From positions 62,001-126,000 of the forward strand of contig DASXUY010000049.1 of assembly GCA_036504535.1 (NCBI GenBank): a stretch of DNA of 64,000 nucleotides, read 5' to 3'. Under the pieces are notes generated by a model. The model ran no database searches. It was given only the letters and a program-made list of their open reading frames with translations, and was not told the origin of the DNA. Positions 1-8,442 of the stretch are shown in pieces. Both the position numbers and the translations under genes were made by a program. Source of the DNA: JARLGU01 sp036504535. Lineage in GTDB: Bacteria > Armatimonadota > Armatimonadia > Armatimonadales > Capsulimonadaceae. Every line of letters starts with the position of its first letter. The first letter of the stretch is position 1.

Positions 1-1066
1 GTCTGCGGAGATCGCAGCAATCGATACATCGGTGACTGATAGCTCGCTAGCCGACCTGAAGGCTGGCGACGGTGCCTACGTGGGGGCCGACTGGGCGACG
101 CGCGGCGACTGGATCGGACGATATGGCAGCAAGCTGGCCATCCTCTGCGCGGCCGATTCGCCGCTGAACCATGAAATCTACAACGATTCCACCTATCGCG
201 TCGACGGCGATCTGGGTCCAAATCGATCTGCGGGGGATGGGCTGCGACGGTGGATACAGTGGCTTCGAACGAGCGATCCTCGCGTGCTGTACGATCCGGT
301 CATCGGCGCACGTCGAGAGGCTGAGTGGGACGATCACGGCGAAACGTACCCGATGAGCAAGGAAGGGCCGGACATCTGGACGACTGTATCGGTGCCTGCT
401 GGCATTCACCGCTTAACCGCCTACTTCGTGAACAAGGACGGTCACGGTGGCCTCAATGAGCAACGGGATTACTTCCTGGAACTGCTGCCGTGGCGCGAAG
501 ACGTCCGCGACGCCGCCGAGCTAAAGGCATTCGGAACGGTACGAATCCGCGAATTCTGGGGCGGGGTGCATGAGGTGTTCGTGGTCGCTGGGCCAGCCAA
601 GTTCTATCTTCACGTGGCGCGCAACAACAGCTTCAACACGATCCTCTGCTCGGTGATGCTGGACAAGCTCGCGGGGCCTCCGACCGCGTACGAGGTAAAG
701 CATCCTGGGCTACACAGCGTCTACCTGTTCGCGAAGGAGTACGACGCCTACATGAAGCCGCCAAAGGCCGCGACTGAGAAGAAGCTGGTTCTCGAAGCCG
801 AAAACGCCCGGAAGCTGTGGGCAAACCTCGACGCAGCTGCTTCCAAGCGGCGGCTCGCCTCGTCAATGATCGCCAACCGCGTCCTATGCTACCGAGCGCT
901 CCGCGCATCAGCAAACGGCACCGACAACACGGACCTGCTCGCGTGGTGGCGGCGCAGCCTGCCGATGGCGACCGCCGAAGATCGAACAGCATTCACGAGG
1001 GCCACGGCGGCAATTTACGCCGAAGTGCTCAAGCTTTGTCCTATGTTAAGCAACAACCGTCTGTGA
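1..1066 (+). CDS. C-terminal part of a large unrecognised protein (5' truncated by window edge)
   Basis: The reading frame is open from base 2, so the GTG at 32 is probably internal and the real start lies before the window. About 355 residues are visible. They include a WATRGDWIGRYG segment, many Trp and Tyr residues, and a helical Ala/Lys-rich stretch (EKKLVLEAENARKLWANLD) near the C-terminus. I recognise no family; the Trp-rich beta character suggests a domain of a secreted multidomain protein. The next gene begins 15 bp downstream with its own ribosome site, so the two are probably co-transcribed. It could be the end of an ornate beta-sandwich or carbohydrate-binding protein, but nothing in the sequence proves this. 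Confidence 0.7.
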   Translation, partial: SAEIAAIDTSVTDSSLADLKAGDGAYVGADWATRGDWIGRYGSKLAILCAADSPLNHEIYNDSTYRVDGDLGPNRSAGDGLRRWIQWLRTSDPRVLYDPVIGARREAEWDDHGETYPMSKEGPDIWTTVSVPAGIHRLTAYFVNKDGHGGLNEQRDYFLELLPWREDVRDAAELKAFGTVRIREFWGGVHEVFVVAGPAKFYLHVARNNSFNTILCSVMLDKLAGPPTAYEVKHPGLHSVYLFAKEYDAYMKPPKAATEKKLVLEAENARKLWANLDAAASKRRLASSMIANRVLCYRALRASANGTDNTDLLAWWRRSLPMATAEDRTAFTRATAAIYAEVLKLCPMLSNNRL

Positions 1067-1081
1067 TCGAGAGGGATCATC

Positions 1082-3556
1082 ATGCATCAGAATAACTTGA
1101 ATTGTCACCGCGATATCGCACGAAGCCTGGCAACACGATTGCTTTCCGCACTGCTTTTCGCAGCGATCCTTGTCGCCCCGCTGGCCGCCCACGCCCAAAC
1201 AGCGGTAGTCGTCGCGCCATCGGAGGTTACCGCAGAGTCTGGCTCGGGATCGGGAGGCTATAGCGCTTCGGTTTCAGTAACCGATCCGAAGGTCAATAGC
1301 GAAGAAGAGATCACAGATGTTGTCTACAATTGGTCGTCGGCAGACCCATGCGACCCCGCCGGTAACTCGCACAGTTCATCAGCCACGGTAACCGTTACAA
1401 AGACATCCCCCGGCGACTACTCGTCAAGCGTCGGTTGTACCGTCACGTGGACAGTGCACGACAAGAGCGCCAACACGGATCGCTCTGTATCGGCTGGCGG
1501 CTCCGCTTCGTGCACCGTCCACATGGGCGTCAAGTGGGCGAAGGGCGGGTGGGACGGCGGGGTGATGACGGCGCCGCAGGATAAGACGAAAACTGTTCCA
1601 GTTCCGAAGCATCTATACGCTATGATCGGTACTACTGTGACGTGCGCAGTTAGTGAAGCCCGGCCTTACGACGTGTGGACATTTGGCCCGCTGACTGGAA
1701 AGGACTACGCTGGAACTGTCTCATACAACTGGACGTTTGATAGGGGACTGCCTGCGACGGCCACTGGACAATCGATCACGTGGACGATGCCAGCTGATGC
1801 AGGTAGCGTCGGCGCATCGTGCAAGATAACTTGTGTTCCACCTGCTATTGCTCCGTATGACGGTGGCGAGCGAGGACCCGACTCCCTAACAGCAACAGCG
1901 AGCGAAACTGTCATCAACCCTAGCTTTACTGTCAATAAAGAAAAGCCTGGCATAGGATTTGTAAATGTTCCGGATACCGCATTGGAATCAGTATCAATGA
2001 CAGGAACGGCAGACCTAAAGCCTCGATGCTCGTGGGCTACCGAACAAGTGTACTCCTCTGGTACGGGAATGCCTGGTTCCTTCGGTTCAGCGAGTGGTTA
2101 TACGATAAATTGGCTCAATGCCAGCACAGACCAAACTGACACGACCCTTACTTCTGTAAGGTTCGCGGGTACGTTTAGCTCGGGTGGATACTACATTGTA
2201 AAAGGCACAGTATCCGTAACACTCCACAACTACGATGACGACGCCACCTTCGGCCCATATCCCGCAGTATCTTTCTGGTTGGGAGGGTCACAAGCAGTAG
2301 TGACCAGCCCCACGGTTAGTCCCAGCGTCGCGTTGAGGGCGGCAAGCGCCGACAGCTTGCACACCGAACAACAGCCTAACGCGACATCCAAGTATGGGAT
2401 AAAGATATCTAATTTAAAGGAAATTCAATATCTAGGGACTGATTCAAAATACCACACAATAGCGCAAGCTCTATATGTTCCAATCCATCACTCTGTGCAT
2501 TTGAGAGCGGTGTTCCTCCCCGGCACCCCCAAAAATATCAACCTGCAGTGGGCATATCCGGGCTCGATGAGCGGATCATCTGGCATGGCCGCTGAATTCA
2601 CGTTTGATAATCTGTCTACTACAAGCAATCCGGTACAAACTGTTGAATGTCGGTACACGTATACAGATCCAATAACTGGCGAGATTAAGTCAGGATTAGC
2701 CGCCAATCTGCCGTTTGTAGTCTACTCCCTGACGGCGAAAGCTGTCCCACAAATAGACTTTCCAGGAAGATCAAAGTCGCGTGTTGGAGTAAAAGAGGTG
2801 GTATCAATCGTCCCGCAGTTCCAACCTGGTTTTGATGGAATCGGCAAGATTACATTTACGGCCTCCGGTGCGAACGGGCAAATTAAATCCAAAACCGGTG
2901 TTTACGTCGCATCATTACGCGCTGAGGCCCCTACTTTTACCGTACATGTGACACCCCTTTGCACAAGTCCGGTTACTGCAACATGCGATATTTCCGTTGT
3001 GGAACCTGTGGGTTCGCTAGTCGAAAACGCAGAACTCAAAGACCCAAGTGGGAACCACGTCAGTCCAGACAAGTATAAACGCCCCGGGTACAGCGAAATA
3101 TTTGCGCGATGTGCTGTTTATATGACTCCTAAGGACGTTTCATTTGACAACGTTACCTTTCTCGAAAAGGACACTACTCCGGTATCAAACAGCGCTACGG
3201 GTGTGTTCACAATATTCGCCAATTCAGGGCATCATCCAAATGCACGAGCTAGCAGCGGAACGCTCGATCCCTCACACGGATGGCTATACGGCATCGACAC
3301 GCAAGGCTTTTCTGTAGGACAAAGAGACTCCGCTACACCACCAGTTGGCGACAACAGTTGCGAGTACGACATTCCTTGGATATATAAACCGGTCGGCAAT
3401 GACACGATTCAAGGTATTAAGTTCGCAACTGGCAAGATGTTCCTTAAGGTAAACGCTGTATGGAAAGCGACTACCCATAAAATGACTGCCCCACTCTACT
3501 CAGGCAGTTTGGGAGAAACCTTCGCTGGCACGCCGCCTCCGAATGCGGGGAATTGA
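1082..3556 (+). CDS. Large secreted Ig-like/PKD-like repeat protein, paralogue A
   Basis: 824 residues. A Sec signal peptide is evident (hydrophobic LLSALLFAAILVAPLAAHA, cleavage after AHA near residue 38). The rest is Ser/Thr/Val-rich with alternating beta patterns and paired Cys (NWSSADPC, CTVTWTVHDK), typical of extracellular Ig-like or PKD-like sandwiches. Residues ~34-168 are nearly identical to the start of the protein at 4751; the two then diverge, though TFGP, YDGG and Y-D-D-D motifs recur in both. AGAGGG 6 nt before ATG 1082 supports the start. It sits in a run of exported genes with short gaps. No catalytic motif is recognised. It is likely a surface or secreted adhesin-like or effector-like protein; the function is unknown. 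Base composition becomes AT-richer from about 1900 on. Confidence 0.88.
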   Translation: MHQNNLNCHRDIARSLATRLLSALLFAAILVAPLAAHAQTAVVVAPSEVTAESGSGSGGYSASVSVTDPKVNSEEEITDVVYNWSSADPCDPAGNSHSSSATVTVTKTSPGDYSSSVGCTVTWTVHDKSANTDRSVSAGGSASCTVHMGVKWAKGGWDGGVMTAPQDKTKTVPVPKHLYAMIGTTVTCAVSEARPYDVWTFGPLTGKDYAGTVSYNWTFDRGLPATATGQSITWTMPADAGSVGASCKITCVPPAIAPYDGGERGPDSLTATASETVINPSFTVNKEKPGIGFVNVPDTALESVSMTGTADLKPRCSWATEQVYSSGTGMPGSFGSASGYTINWLNASTDQTDTTLTSVRFAGTFSSGGYYIVKGTVSVTLHNYDDDATFGPYPAVSFWLGGSQAVVTSPTVSPSVALRAASADSLHTEQQPNATSKYGIKISNLKEIQYLGTDSKYHTIAQALYVPIHHSVHLRAVFLPGTPKNINLQWAYPGSMSGSSGMAAEFTFDNLSTTSNPVQTVECRYTYTDPITGEIKSGLAANLPFVVYSLTAKAVPQIDFPGRSKSRVGVKEVVSIVPQFQPGFDGIGKITFTASGANGQIKSKTGVYVASLRAEAPTFTVHVTPLCTSPVTATCDISVVEPVGSLVENAELKDPSGNHVSPDKYKRPGYSEIFARCAVYMTPKDVSFDNVTFLEKDTTPVSNSATGVFTIFANSGHHPNARASSGTLDPSHGWLYGIDTQGFSVGQRDSATPPVGDNSCEYDIPWIYKPVGNDTIQGIKFATGKMFLKVNAVWKATTHKMTAPLYSGSLGETFAGTPPPNAGN
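1181..1587 (+). repeat. Module repeat copy 1 (encodes shared N-terminal module)
   Basis: This stretch aligns without gaps to 4766-5172 with about 20 mismatches by my count (roughly 95% identity), including more than 100 consecutive identical bases in the middle. Identity starts at the signal peptide cleavage region (CTGGCCGCCCACGC) and stops sharply after GGATAAGAC. Sharp edges with divergent flanks suggest recent duplication or gene conversion. Confidence 0.93.
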
Positions 3557-3562
3557 TGCAAT

Positions 3563-4531
3563 ATGAGAACGTTATTCAAGCTACATATCGTCAAGATACT
3601 GGTCTCGGTGATTATCCTAGCGCCCGGACTCGGCCCAGGATTCTGTTCGACAAATGGAATACCGAAACCATCGGGTTCAGGGGTGACGATCCAGCGGGAA
3701 CAAGTGGCGTTATCACTGCGGCATGATGCTCAAGTGCTGCCTGAGGAGCAGCTAAACAAGCGCTTTGCAAATGCGACTGCTGCGTGGGAAAAAAGCCCAT
3801 CTGATTATGCCTATTTAGTCCTGCAGGCATGCGACGCTGTTAGCGGAAACAAAGCATTGGTGCCAAGTGAATTCCAGGAAAAGTGGGCGATTAGTACTTT
3901 GACAAAATTTCCTGGCCTACCAGCTCTTGATCAAGTCGACCTCGTCGAATATGTCGGCATTGTCCCACCAGACAATTTATCAATCGCAGAAGCGGAGAAA
4001 TATCGTAAAGAACGAGTAGCACTTTGGTTACGGGCGTGGGATTCTTCGCTTGCTCACATCGGCGAAAGTTTCGATCCGTACCATGCACCTGACGGCATAT
4101 TGCCCGCACTATCGCCGAATAATCATATTGACAAGGTAATCATGCCAAATATGGACCCGTCATTACTCAAGTACCCTTCCGACCGCGCGGCTTACACTAT
4201 CAAGTTTAATGATTGGCAGAAAGCCTGCGCCGATTATTCTCTCCATGGCCGGTACTTGCATGCAGCAGAGGATTGTCGGGCTCAACTCCTGACCCTATTG
4301 CCGCTAGGCTTTATTCGAAGTGGGCACTGGCTTGAGGAATTCAGCAGCGCCTGCCGATTAGCCGGTATCACAGGAGCAAAAAAAGACAAACTCATTGCGG
4401 ACGCCACCAAAGCTATGCAATCATGTCCCACCCTCGTAAACGCCTCAGGCGCTGATGGCCCAAAAGTGACAATATATGGCGCAGCTACATTATTGCCAAA
4501 AGCCGATTCATCTGAATCGCAAGAACCATAG
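3563..4531 (+). CDS. Exported protein of unknown function, partner of paralogue A
   Basis: 322 residues beginning 6 bp after the stop of the Ig-like gene, so surely co-transcribed. The N-terminus is a signal peptide (LHIVKILVSVIILAPGLGPGFC); the Cys that follows is not in a classical lipobox. The mature part is mostly helical, with segments such as AEAEKYRKERVALWLRAWDSSL and a C-terminal helical region with Cys pairs. No family is recognised. Its position mirrors that of the HEAT-like gene at 7218, which follows the second Ig-like paralogue, but the two partners do not resemble each other. The AT-rich composition matches the island rather than the sugar locus. A role as a dedicated partner of the protein encoded before it is an inference from gene order only. 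Confidence 0.85.
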   Translation: MRTLFKLHIVKILVSVIILAPGLGPGFCSTNGIPKPSGSGVTIQREQVALSLRHDAQVLPEEQLNKRFANATAAWEKSPSDYAYLVLQACDAVSGNKALVPSEFQEKWAISTLTKFPGLPALDQVDLVEYVGIVPPDNLSIAEAEKYRKERVALWLRAWDSSLAHIGESFDPYHAPDGILPALSPNNHIDKVIMPNMDPSLLKYPSDRAAYTIKFNDWQKACADYSLHGRYLHAAEDCRAQLLTLLPLGFIRSGHWLEEFSSACRLAGITGAKKDKLIADATKAMQSCPTLVNASGADGPKVTIYGAATLLPKADSSESQEP

Positions 4532-4652
4532 TTTGTATTTATAAGGTTCACTAGCGTGGACTAGTCAGGAATGCTGGCCCCACCGGATCCGCGCAAAGGG
4601 CACCCAACGTAGCGGGTTAATTAAGGATTCAACTGTTAGGAAGAATCTCTCC

Positions 4653-4658
4653 TATAAT
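4653..4658 (+). promoter_or_regulatory. Possible -10 box before paralogue B
   Basis: A perfect TATAAT lies 93 bp before the ATG at 4751 in the 219-bp gap after 4531. The best -35 candidate, TTCAAC at 4628-4633, is poor and spaced 19 bp away, so this is only suggestive of a new transcription start. Confidence 0.35.
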
Positions 4659-4750
4659 CCCTGCTAGTGTCGCCACGCGACGGACTTTTGCTCACTTGAG
4701 CACGACGCGAATTATCCGAGTCAAGGAGAGTCGGGGCGCGACATACCTTA

Positions 4751-7207
4751 ATGCCTCACGCCCTACTGGCCGCCCACGCTCAAACTGCGGTAGTCGTCGC
4801 CCCATCGGCGGTTACCGCCGAGCCTGGCTCGGGATCGGGAGGCTATAGCGCTTCGGTGTCCGTCACTGACCCCAAGGTCAATAGCGAAGAAGAGATCACA
4901 GATGTTGTCTACAATTGGTCGTCGGCAGACCCATGCGACCCCGCCGGTAACTCGCACAGTTCATCAGCCACGGTAACCGTCACAAAGACATCCCCCGGCG
5001 ACTACTCGTCAAGCGTCAGTTGTACTGTCACCTGGACCGTGCACGACAAGAGCGCCAACACGGATCGCTCTGTATCGGCTGGCGGCTCGGCTTCGTGCAC
5101 GATCCACATGGGCGTCAAGTGGGCGAAGGGCGGGTGGGACGGCGGGGTGATGACGGCGCCGCAGGATAAGACAGGCTCATCCCCAAAGCCCAAGCATGTT
5201 TATGCTTTAGCGAGCGGCGCAGCTGCCTGCTCAGTAAGTGATCCGAAGCCTTACGACACCTGGTCGTTCGCTGGAAAGTCGGGAAACGACCAATCAGGTA
5301 CCGTGACCTATGAATGGTCATGCGGCGGGGGCTGGTTCAGTTCAACGACGAACCCGGATGGGAGCGTCGTCGCAGTCACCACCTCTACGGCAGCTTCGCC
5401 AAGCTTCACAGCACAGCCAAATGCGGGCGGCGGCAGCGTATCATGCAAGATCCACGATACGCCGCCGGTGATGGGCCCGTACGACGGCGGCAGTCGCGGC
5501 CCTACGGACCTTACTGCAGGTGCCGATATCGCGATCATAAAGCCGGTTGTTACGGTAGATGCATCTGGCCCTAAAGGAGGCTACGTCTTCAACAAATATG
5601 TATCTAAAAACTCGGCAAGCATTTCTGGGGCAGCCGATTTGCGGCAAGTGTTTACGTGGAAACTTGTACAATCCTGGTGGTCAGCCAAAGGAATCGTAGG
5701 AACCTTCGGCGGGGGTTCCGCAGATATTACATTCTCGAATACAAGCCCAAATGGCTCAACGGTAGACCAATCTACGAAATGTATGGTGCCGGGACACTAC
5801 ATTGCAGCGGTCGAGGCAGCGGCAACTCTTTACGATGACGATGACAACATTTCGTTTGGACCATATTCTGGGATAGACTACGAAGGTGGCACCCAAGAGG
5901 ACATTTCCGGACCGCCAGCTGTAACTCCTAATAGTTCACGCGCTTCGTCCCCTGCCGTCGATTCTCTCGTCGCCAGCGCTGACCAAGCTGAACCAGTTCA
6001 AAAAGCAGGATGGGTCATTAAGCCTGATCGTATCGACTTAACAGCGTCGCCAGCGGTGGTTGCAGTAGGAGGAACGATTTCCGGAACTGCGCTCGCAATG
6101 GGCTTCGACAGCGACGGCAACTCTATTCCGATGAACGGGACAAGTGTTCCCGTTTCCTTTAACGGTCGCACAACAACAGCTGATTCGGCGACGGGCAGGT
6201 ATTCATTCAATGCGCTTGCGTCCGACATCGGTGACAATAGGAAGGTTTCTGCGAGCGCGGGAGATGCATTCAAGAATCCAAAGCCTATACCGATCGAAGT
6301 TGTTGGTCTATCCAAACTAACAGTCGCTGGGGCTACTGTGACAATTCCGGATAAGGCCAGTTTTGTCACGGTCAGTGCGACGGGAAAGTTCGTAACAGTA
6401 TCAGCGGTACTAAAGCCGTCGGTATCGGCAGCCAGTTTGCCAGATGGAAGTGTTACTTGGACAGGAGGACAAGCGGGATCGGACCAACTAACAAGACTTG
6501 TTCCATGCCAGGCCGGTATGACCAGGGTCACCGCTTCGTGTGGAACGCAATCTGTTTCTATAAAGGTCTATGTCGTAGACAGCATCGCTAAGCCTGGCGA
6601 ATACTCTTTTAAATTGACCAAGGCTAGCGCAGTAGATCCCGGATCGGGTTTCGGTTTGACTGTGTTTCAAGGGCTAAGATGTAACTATGTGGCCTATCTC
6701 CAAGGCGCGTCATGGCACATTCACGTTAATGAAATTGACGAATCGTATTTACAGGGTGTTCACGCTCCGAACGGCCAAAAGAACATAACTGGCCCAACCG
6801 ACGCAAAAATAACCCCAGTAACGAGAACAGCTGTGATAGCGGACCTGACTCCGCCGCCGGCCGGTTCAAAGTTTGGTCCTCCCCGACAACATTATTGGGT
6901 TAAGTCCATTACCCAAAGCCATGAGGATTGGCATGTCAAAGATTGGAAAAACAATTATATGGCTCCGCAGGCGAAGAAATTCGCGAGCAGCTTTGAGAAG
7001 AATAAGAACAATGTCGTTAATTTTGACCCTGACGATCCAACAACTCAAACTGCGAACGCAGTAGCCGCTCGGATGCAAACGTCACTGGGATCTGGTTTGG
7101 GCGATGTATTCAAGACGGTCGATCACGACTGCACTCCTGAAGCCGAGAAGCGGTGCTATGACGCCACAAATCCGGAGTACACTACGCTAATTAACGGAAT
7201 TAAGTAG
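4751..7207 (+). CDS. Large Ig-like protein, paralogue B, with HExxH motif and shortened signal peptide
   Basis: 818 residues. Residues ~6-140 nearly match paralogue A; afterwards the sequences differ apart from spaced motifs (GPYDGGSRGP, YDDDDNISFGPY). Middle segments look like bacterial Ig-like folds (ITVS/ VTVSA patterns near 430-600). Near residue 720 there is SHEDWHVKDW, which contains an HExxH zinc-protease-type motif, followed by a Lys/Asn-rich helix and Cys-containing tail. The start is odd: only MPHALLAAHAQTA precedes the mature part, the in-frame stop upstream is at 4697, and the only good ribosome site (AAGGAGAG, 4723-4730) is 20 nt from the ATG. The signal peptide therefore looks cut off at the duplication boundary. 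Protease activity is a hypothesis from one short motif. Confidence 0.8.
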   Translation: MPHALLAAHAQTAVVVAPSAVTAEPGSGSGGYSASVSVTDPKVNSEEEITDVVYNWSSADPCDPAGNSHSSSATVTVTKTSPGDYSSSVSCTVTWTVHDKSANTDRSVSAGGSASCTIHMGVKWAKGGWDGGVMTAPQDKTGSSPKPKHVYALASGAAACSVSDPKPYDTWSFAGKSGNDQSGTVTYEWSCGGGWFSSTTNPDGSVVAVTTSTAASPSFTAQPNAGGGSVSCKIHDTPPVMGPYDGGSRGPTDLTAGADIAIIKPVVTVDASGPKGGYVFNKYVSKNSASISGAADLRQVFTWKLVQSWWSAKGIVGTFGGGSADITFSNTSPNGSTVDQSTKCMVPGHYIAAVEAAATLYDDDDNISFGPYSGIDYEGGTQEDISGPPAVTPNSSRASSPAVDSLVASADQAEPVQKAGWVIKPDRIDLTASPAVVAVGGTISGTALAMGFDSDGNSIPMNGTSVPVSFNGRTTTADSATGRYSFNALASDIGDNRKVSASAGDAFKNPKPIPIEVVGLSKLTVAGATVTIPDKASFVTVSATGKFVTVSAVLKPSVSAASLPDGSVTWTGGQAGSDQLTRLVPCQAGMTRVTASCGTQSVSIKVYVVDSIAKPGEYSFKLTKASAVDPGSGFGLTVFQGLRCNYVAYLQGASWHIHVNEIDESYLQGVHAPNGQKNITGPTDAKITPVTRTAVIADLTPPPAGSKFGPPRQHYWVKSITQSHEDWHVKDWKNNYMAPQAKKFASSFEKNKNNVVNFDPDDPTTQTANAVAARMQTSLGSGLGDVFKTVDHDCTPEAEKRCYDATNPEYTTLINGIK
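4766..5172 (+). repeat. Module repeat copy 2
   Basis: Ungapped match to 1181-1587. The upstream edge falls exactly where the signal peptide of paralogue A ends, so copy 2 carries the cleavage region but not the hydrophobic core. Confidence 0.93.
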
Positions 7208-7217
7208 GAGGGTTATT

Positions 7218-8039
7218 ATGGTAACTTGTTCTCATACAAGCGTCTATTTTTCTTTGGCTTACAAGTCGCATTGTGTGTTTATGCGTCTTCTCTTGATCGT
7301 CTTTGGCATGACAATGAATCTAATTGGTGCTGCGCATGCGACAGATAGGTCGCCGAGCACCGACCCAGTTGCTTCGGAGATCTATGTAGCTACTCTCCAA
7401 CTCAAAGGTCTTGGCATCGACGCTACGTCCGAAACACAAGCTCTTGCCGCGCTGGACTCGACAGACTCTCTTGTGCAATATTTCGCCATGAACCTTGCAA
7501 AATTAAAAAAGGACAAGGCAGCAATTCCCGCATTGCGCCGCGTGTTGGCGTCGCACTCGGCCATAGACCGAATTACTAGCTGCGAAGCTCTAGAAGCAAT
7601 CGGCGACGATCCCGGCATTTGGATGCCTGTTTGCGTGCAGATTCTTTCAGAAAATGATCCAATTCCGCAACTGGCTGCTGCCAGACTTCTCGCGAAGAAC
7701 GGCGATGGTCGGGGCTGGGCTGTCACTTACGCCGCCTTACAGGGCGATGATTCCGTGCTCACCAATATGGCGTGTGATATTATTCCGACCTTCAGAGGCG
7801 TGAAATACCTAAGCGCCAAGGGACTCCTTACGCTGGATCCGCTTGCAACGTGTTTAGGATTGTTCTCGCGCTCGACAGAACGAACACAGATTTCGCTGCT
7901 CGCGCCGATTTCTGAACTCGCACAGCCTGCTGATATTGGCAAGCTCCGTCAATTGCAGAAAGCTGCTAAATCGGCTGCCGTGAGAAGCCGCATATCTGAT
8001 GTCGTTGGGCGCTTGAAGACATCACCAAAACTGAAATAG
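7218..8039 (+). CDS. Exported HEAT-like repeat protein, partner of paralogue B
   Basis: 273 residues. A strong AGGAGGG overlapping the stop of the preceding gene supports ATG 7218, giving a long n-region before the hydrophobic core (MRLLLIVFGMTMNLIGAAHA, cleavage near residue 42); an alternative start is ATG 7281. The mature part is built of paired helices of HEAT type, for example AAIPALRRVLASHSAIDRITSCEALEAIGDD and PIPQLAAARLLAKNGDGRG (quoted in parts), usually protein-binding scaffolds. It is translationally adjacent to the Ig-like gene and ends at a strong hairpin (8071-8100), so the pair forms the end of a transcription unit. A binding role toward the neighbouring protein is inferred. 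Confidence 0.85.
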   Translation: MVTCSHTSVYFSLAYKSHCVFMRLLLIVFGMTMNLIGAAHATDRSPSTDPVASEIYVATLQLKGLGIDATSETQALAALDSTDSLVQYFAMNLAKLKKDKAAIPALRRVLASHSAIDRITSCEALEAIGDDPGIWMPVCVQILSENDPIPQLAAARLLAKNGDGRGWAVTYAALQGDDSVLTNMACDIIPTFRGVKYLSAKGLLTLDPLATCLGLFSRSTERTQISLLAPISELAQPADIGKLRQLQKAAKSAAVRSRISDVVGRLKTSPKLK

Positions 8040-8442
8040 CAACCTTCGCAGAGTGCCACACTGCCGCATGACGCCCGCCAGCAACCCTGCTGGCGGGCGT
8101 ACGCTCGGTGTTTGGGATCACCTGTAGCTATGCGGATGTCGACGATGTCGATACGCGAGGCATGGACCCGATAACACACCAGGTACTGTGCAACGTTACT
8201 GTGACCGTCACAAAGACAGCCCCCGGCGACTACACGTCAAGCGTCGGTTGTACCGTTACATGGACCGTGCACGACAAGAGCAGCAAACCTCGCGCCGCTA
8301 CCCGCCGCGAAGCGGCACAAGGATGCAACGGCACGTTGCCGCCGTCCGCGCAGGACGCCCCTGCGGCGAGCAGTCCCACCTCACCCCACATCCCCCACGC
8401 AGGAGTTCCACCCCCACTCGCCGAACATCACACCACATACGT
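8040..8442 (+). pseudogene. Intergenic stretch with a decayed fragment of the Ig-like module
   Basis: This 403-bp gap holds the terminator hairpin and, at 8201-8281, about 80 bp matching the module of the two Ig-like genes (copy 1 at about 1392-1472). The fragment would translate as VTVTKTAPGDYTSSVGCTV. A short frame covers it (8108-8446) but has no signal peptide, no good ribosome site and low-complexity Pro/Ala-rich ends, so I read it as a remnant of a third paralogue. Confidence 0.7.
8071..8100 (+). terminator. Strong hairpin after the HEAT-like gene
   Basis: Perfect 13-bp stem ACGCCCGCCAGCA / TGCTGGCGGGCGT with a 4-nt loop, 32 bp after the stop codon. There is no clear T tract, so termination may be incomplete or Rho-assisted. 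Confidence 0.6.

Noticed and set aside
8188..8442. Upstream extension of the amidohydrolase frame (start at 8188)
   Set aside because: The added residues are Arg/His-rich translation of the module remnant in a wrong frame; family similarity begins at ATG 8443.
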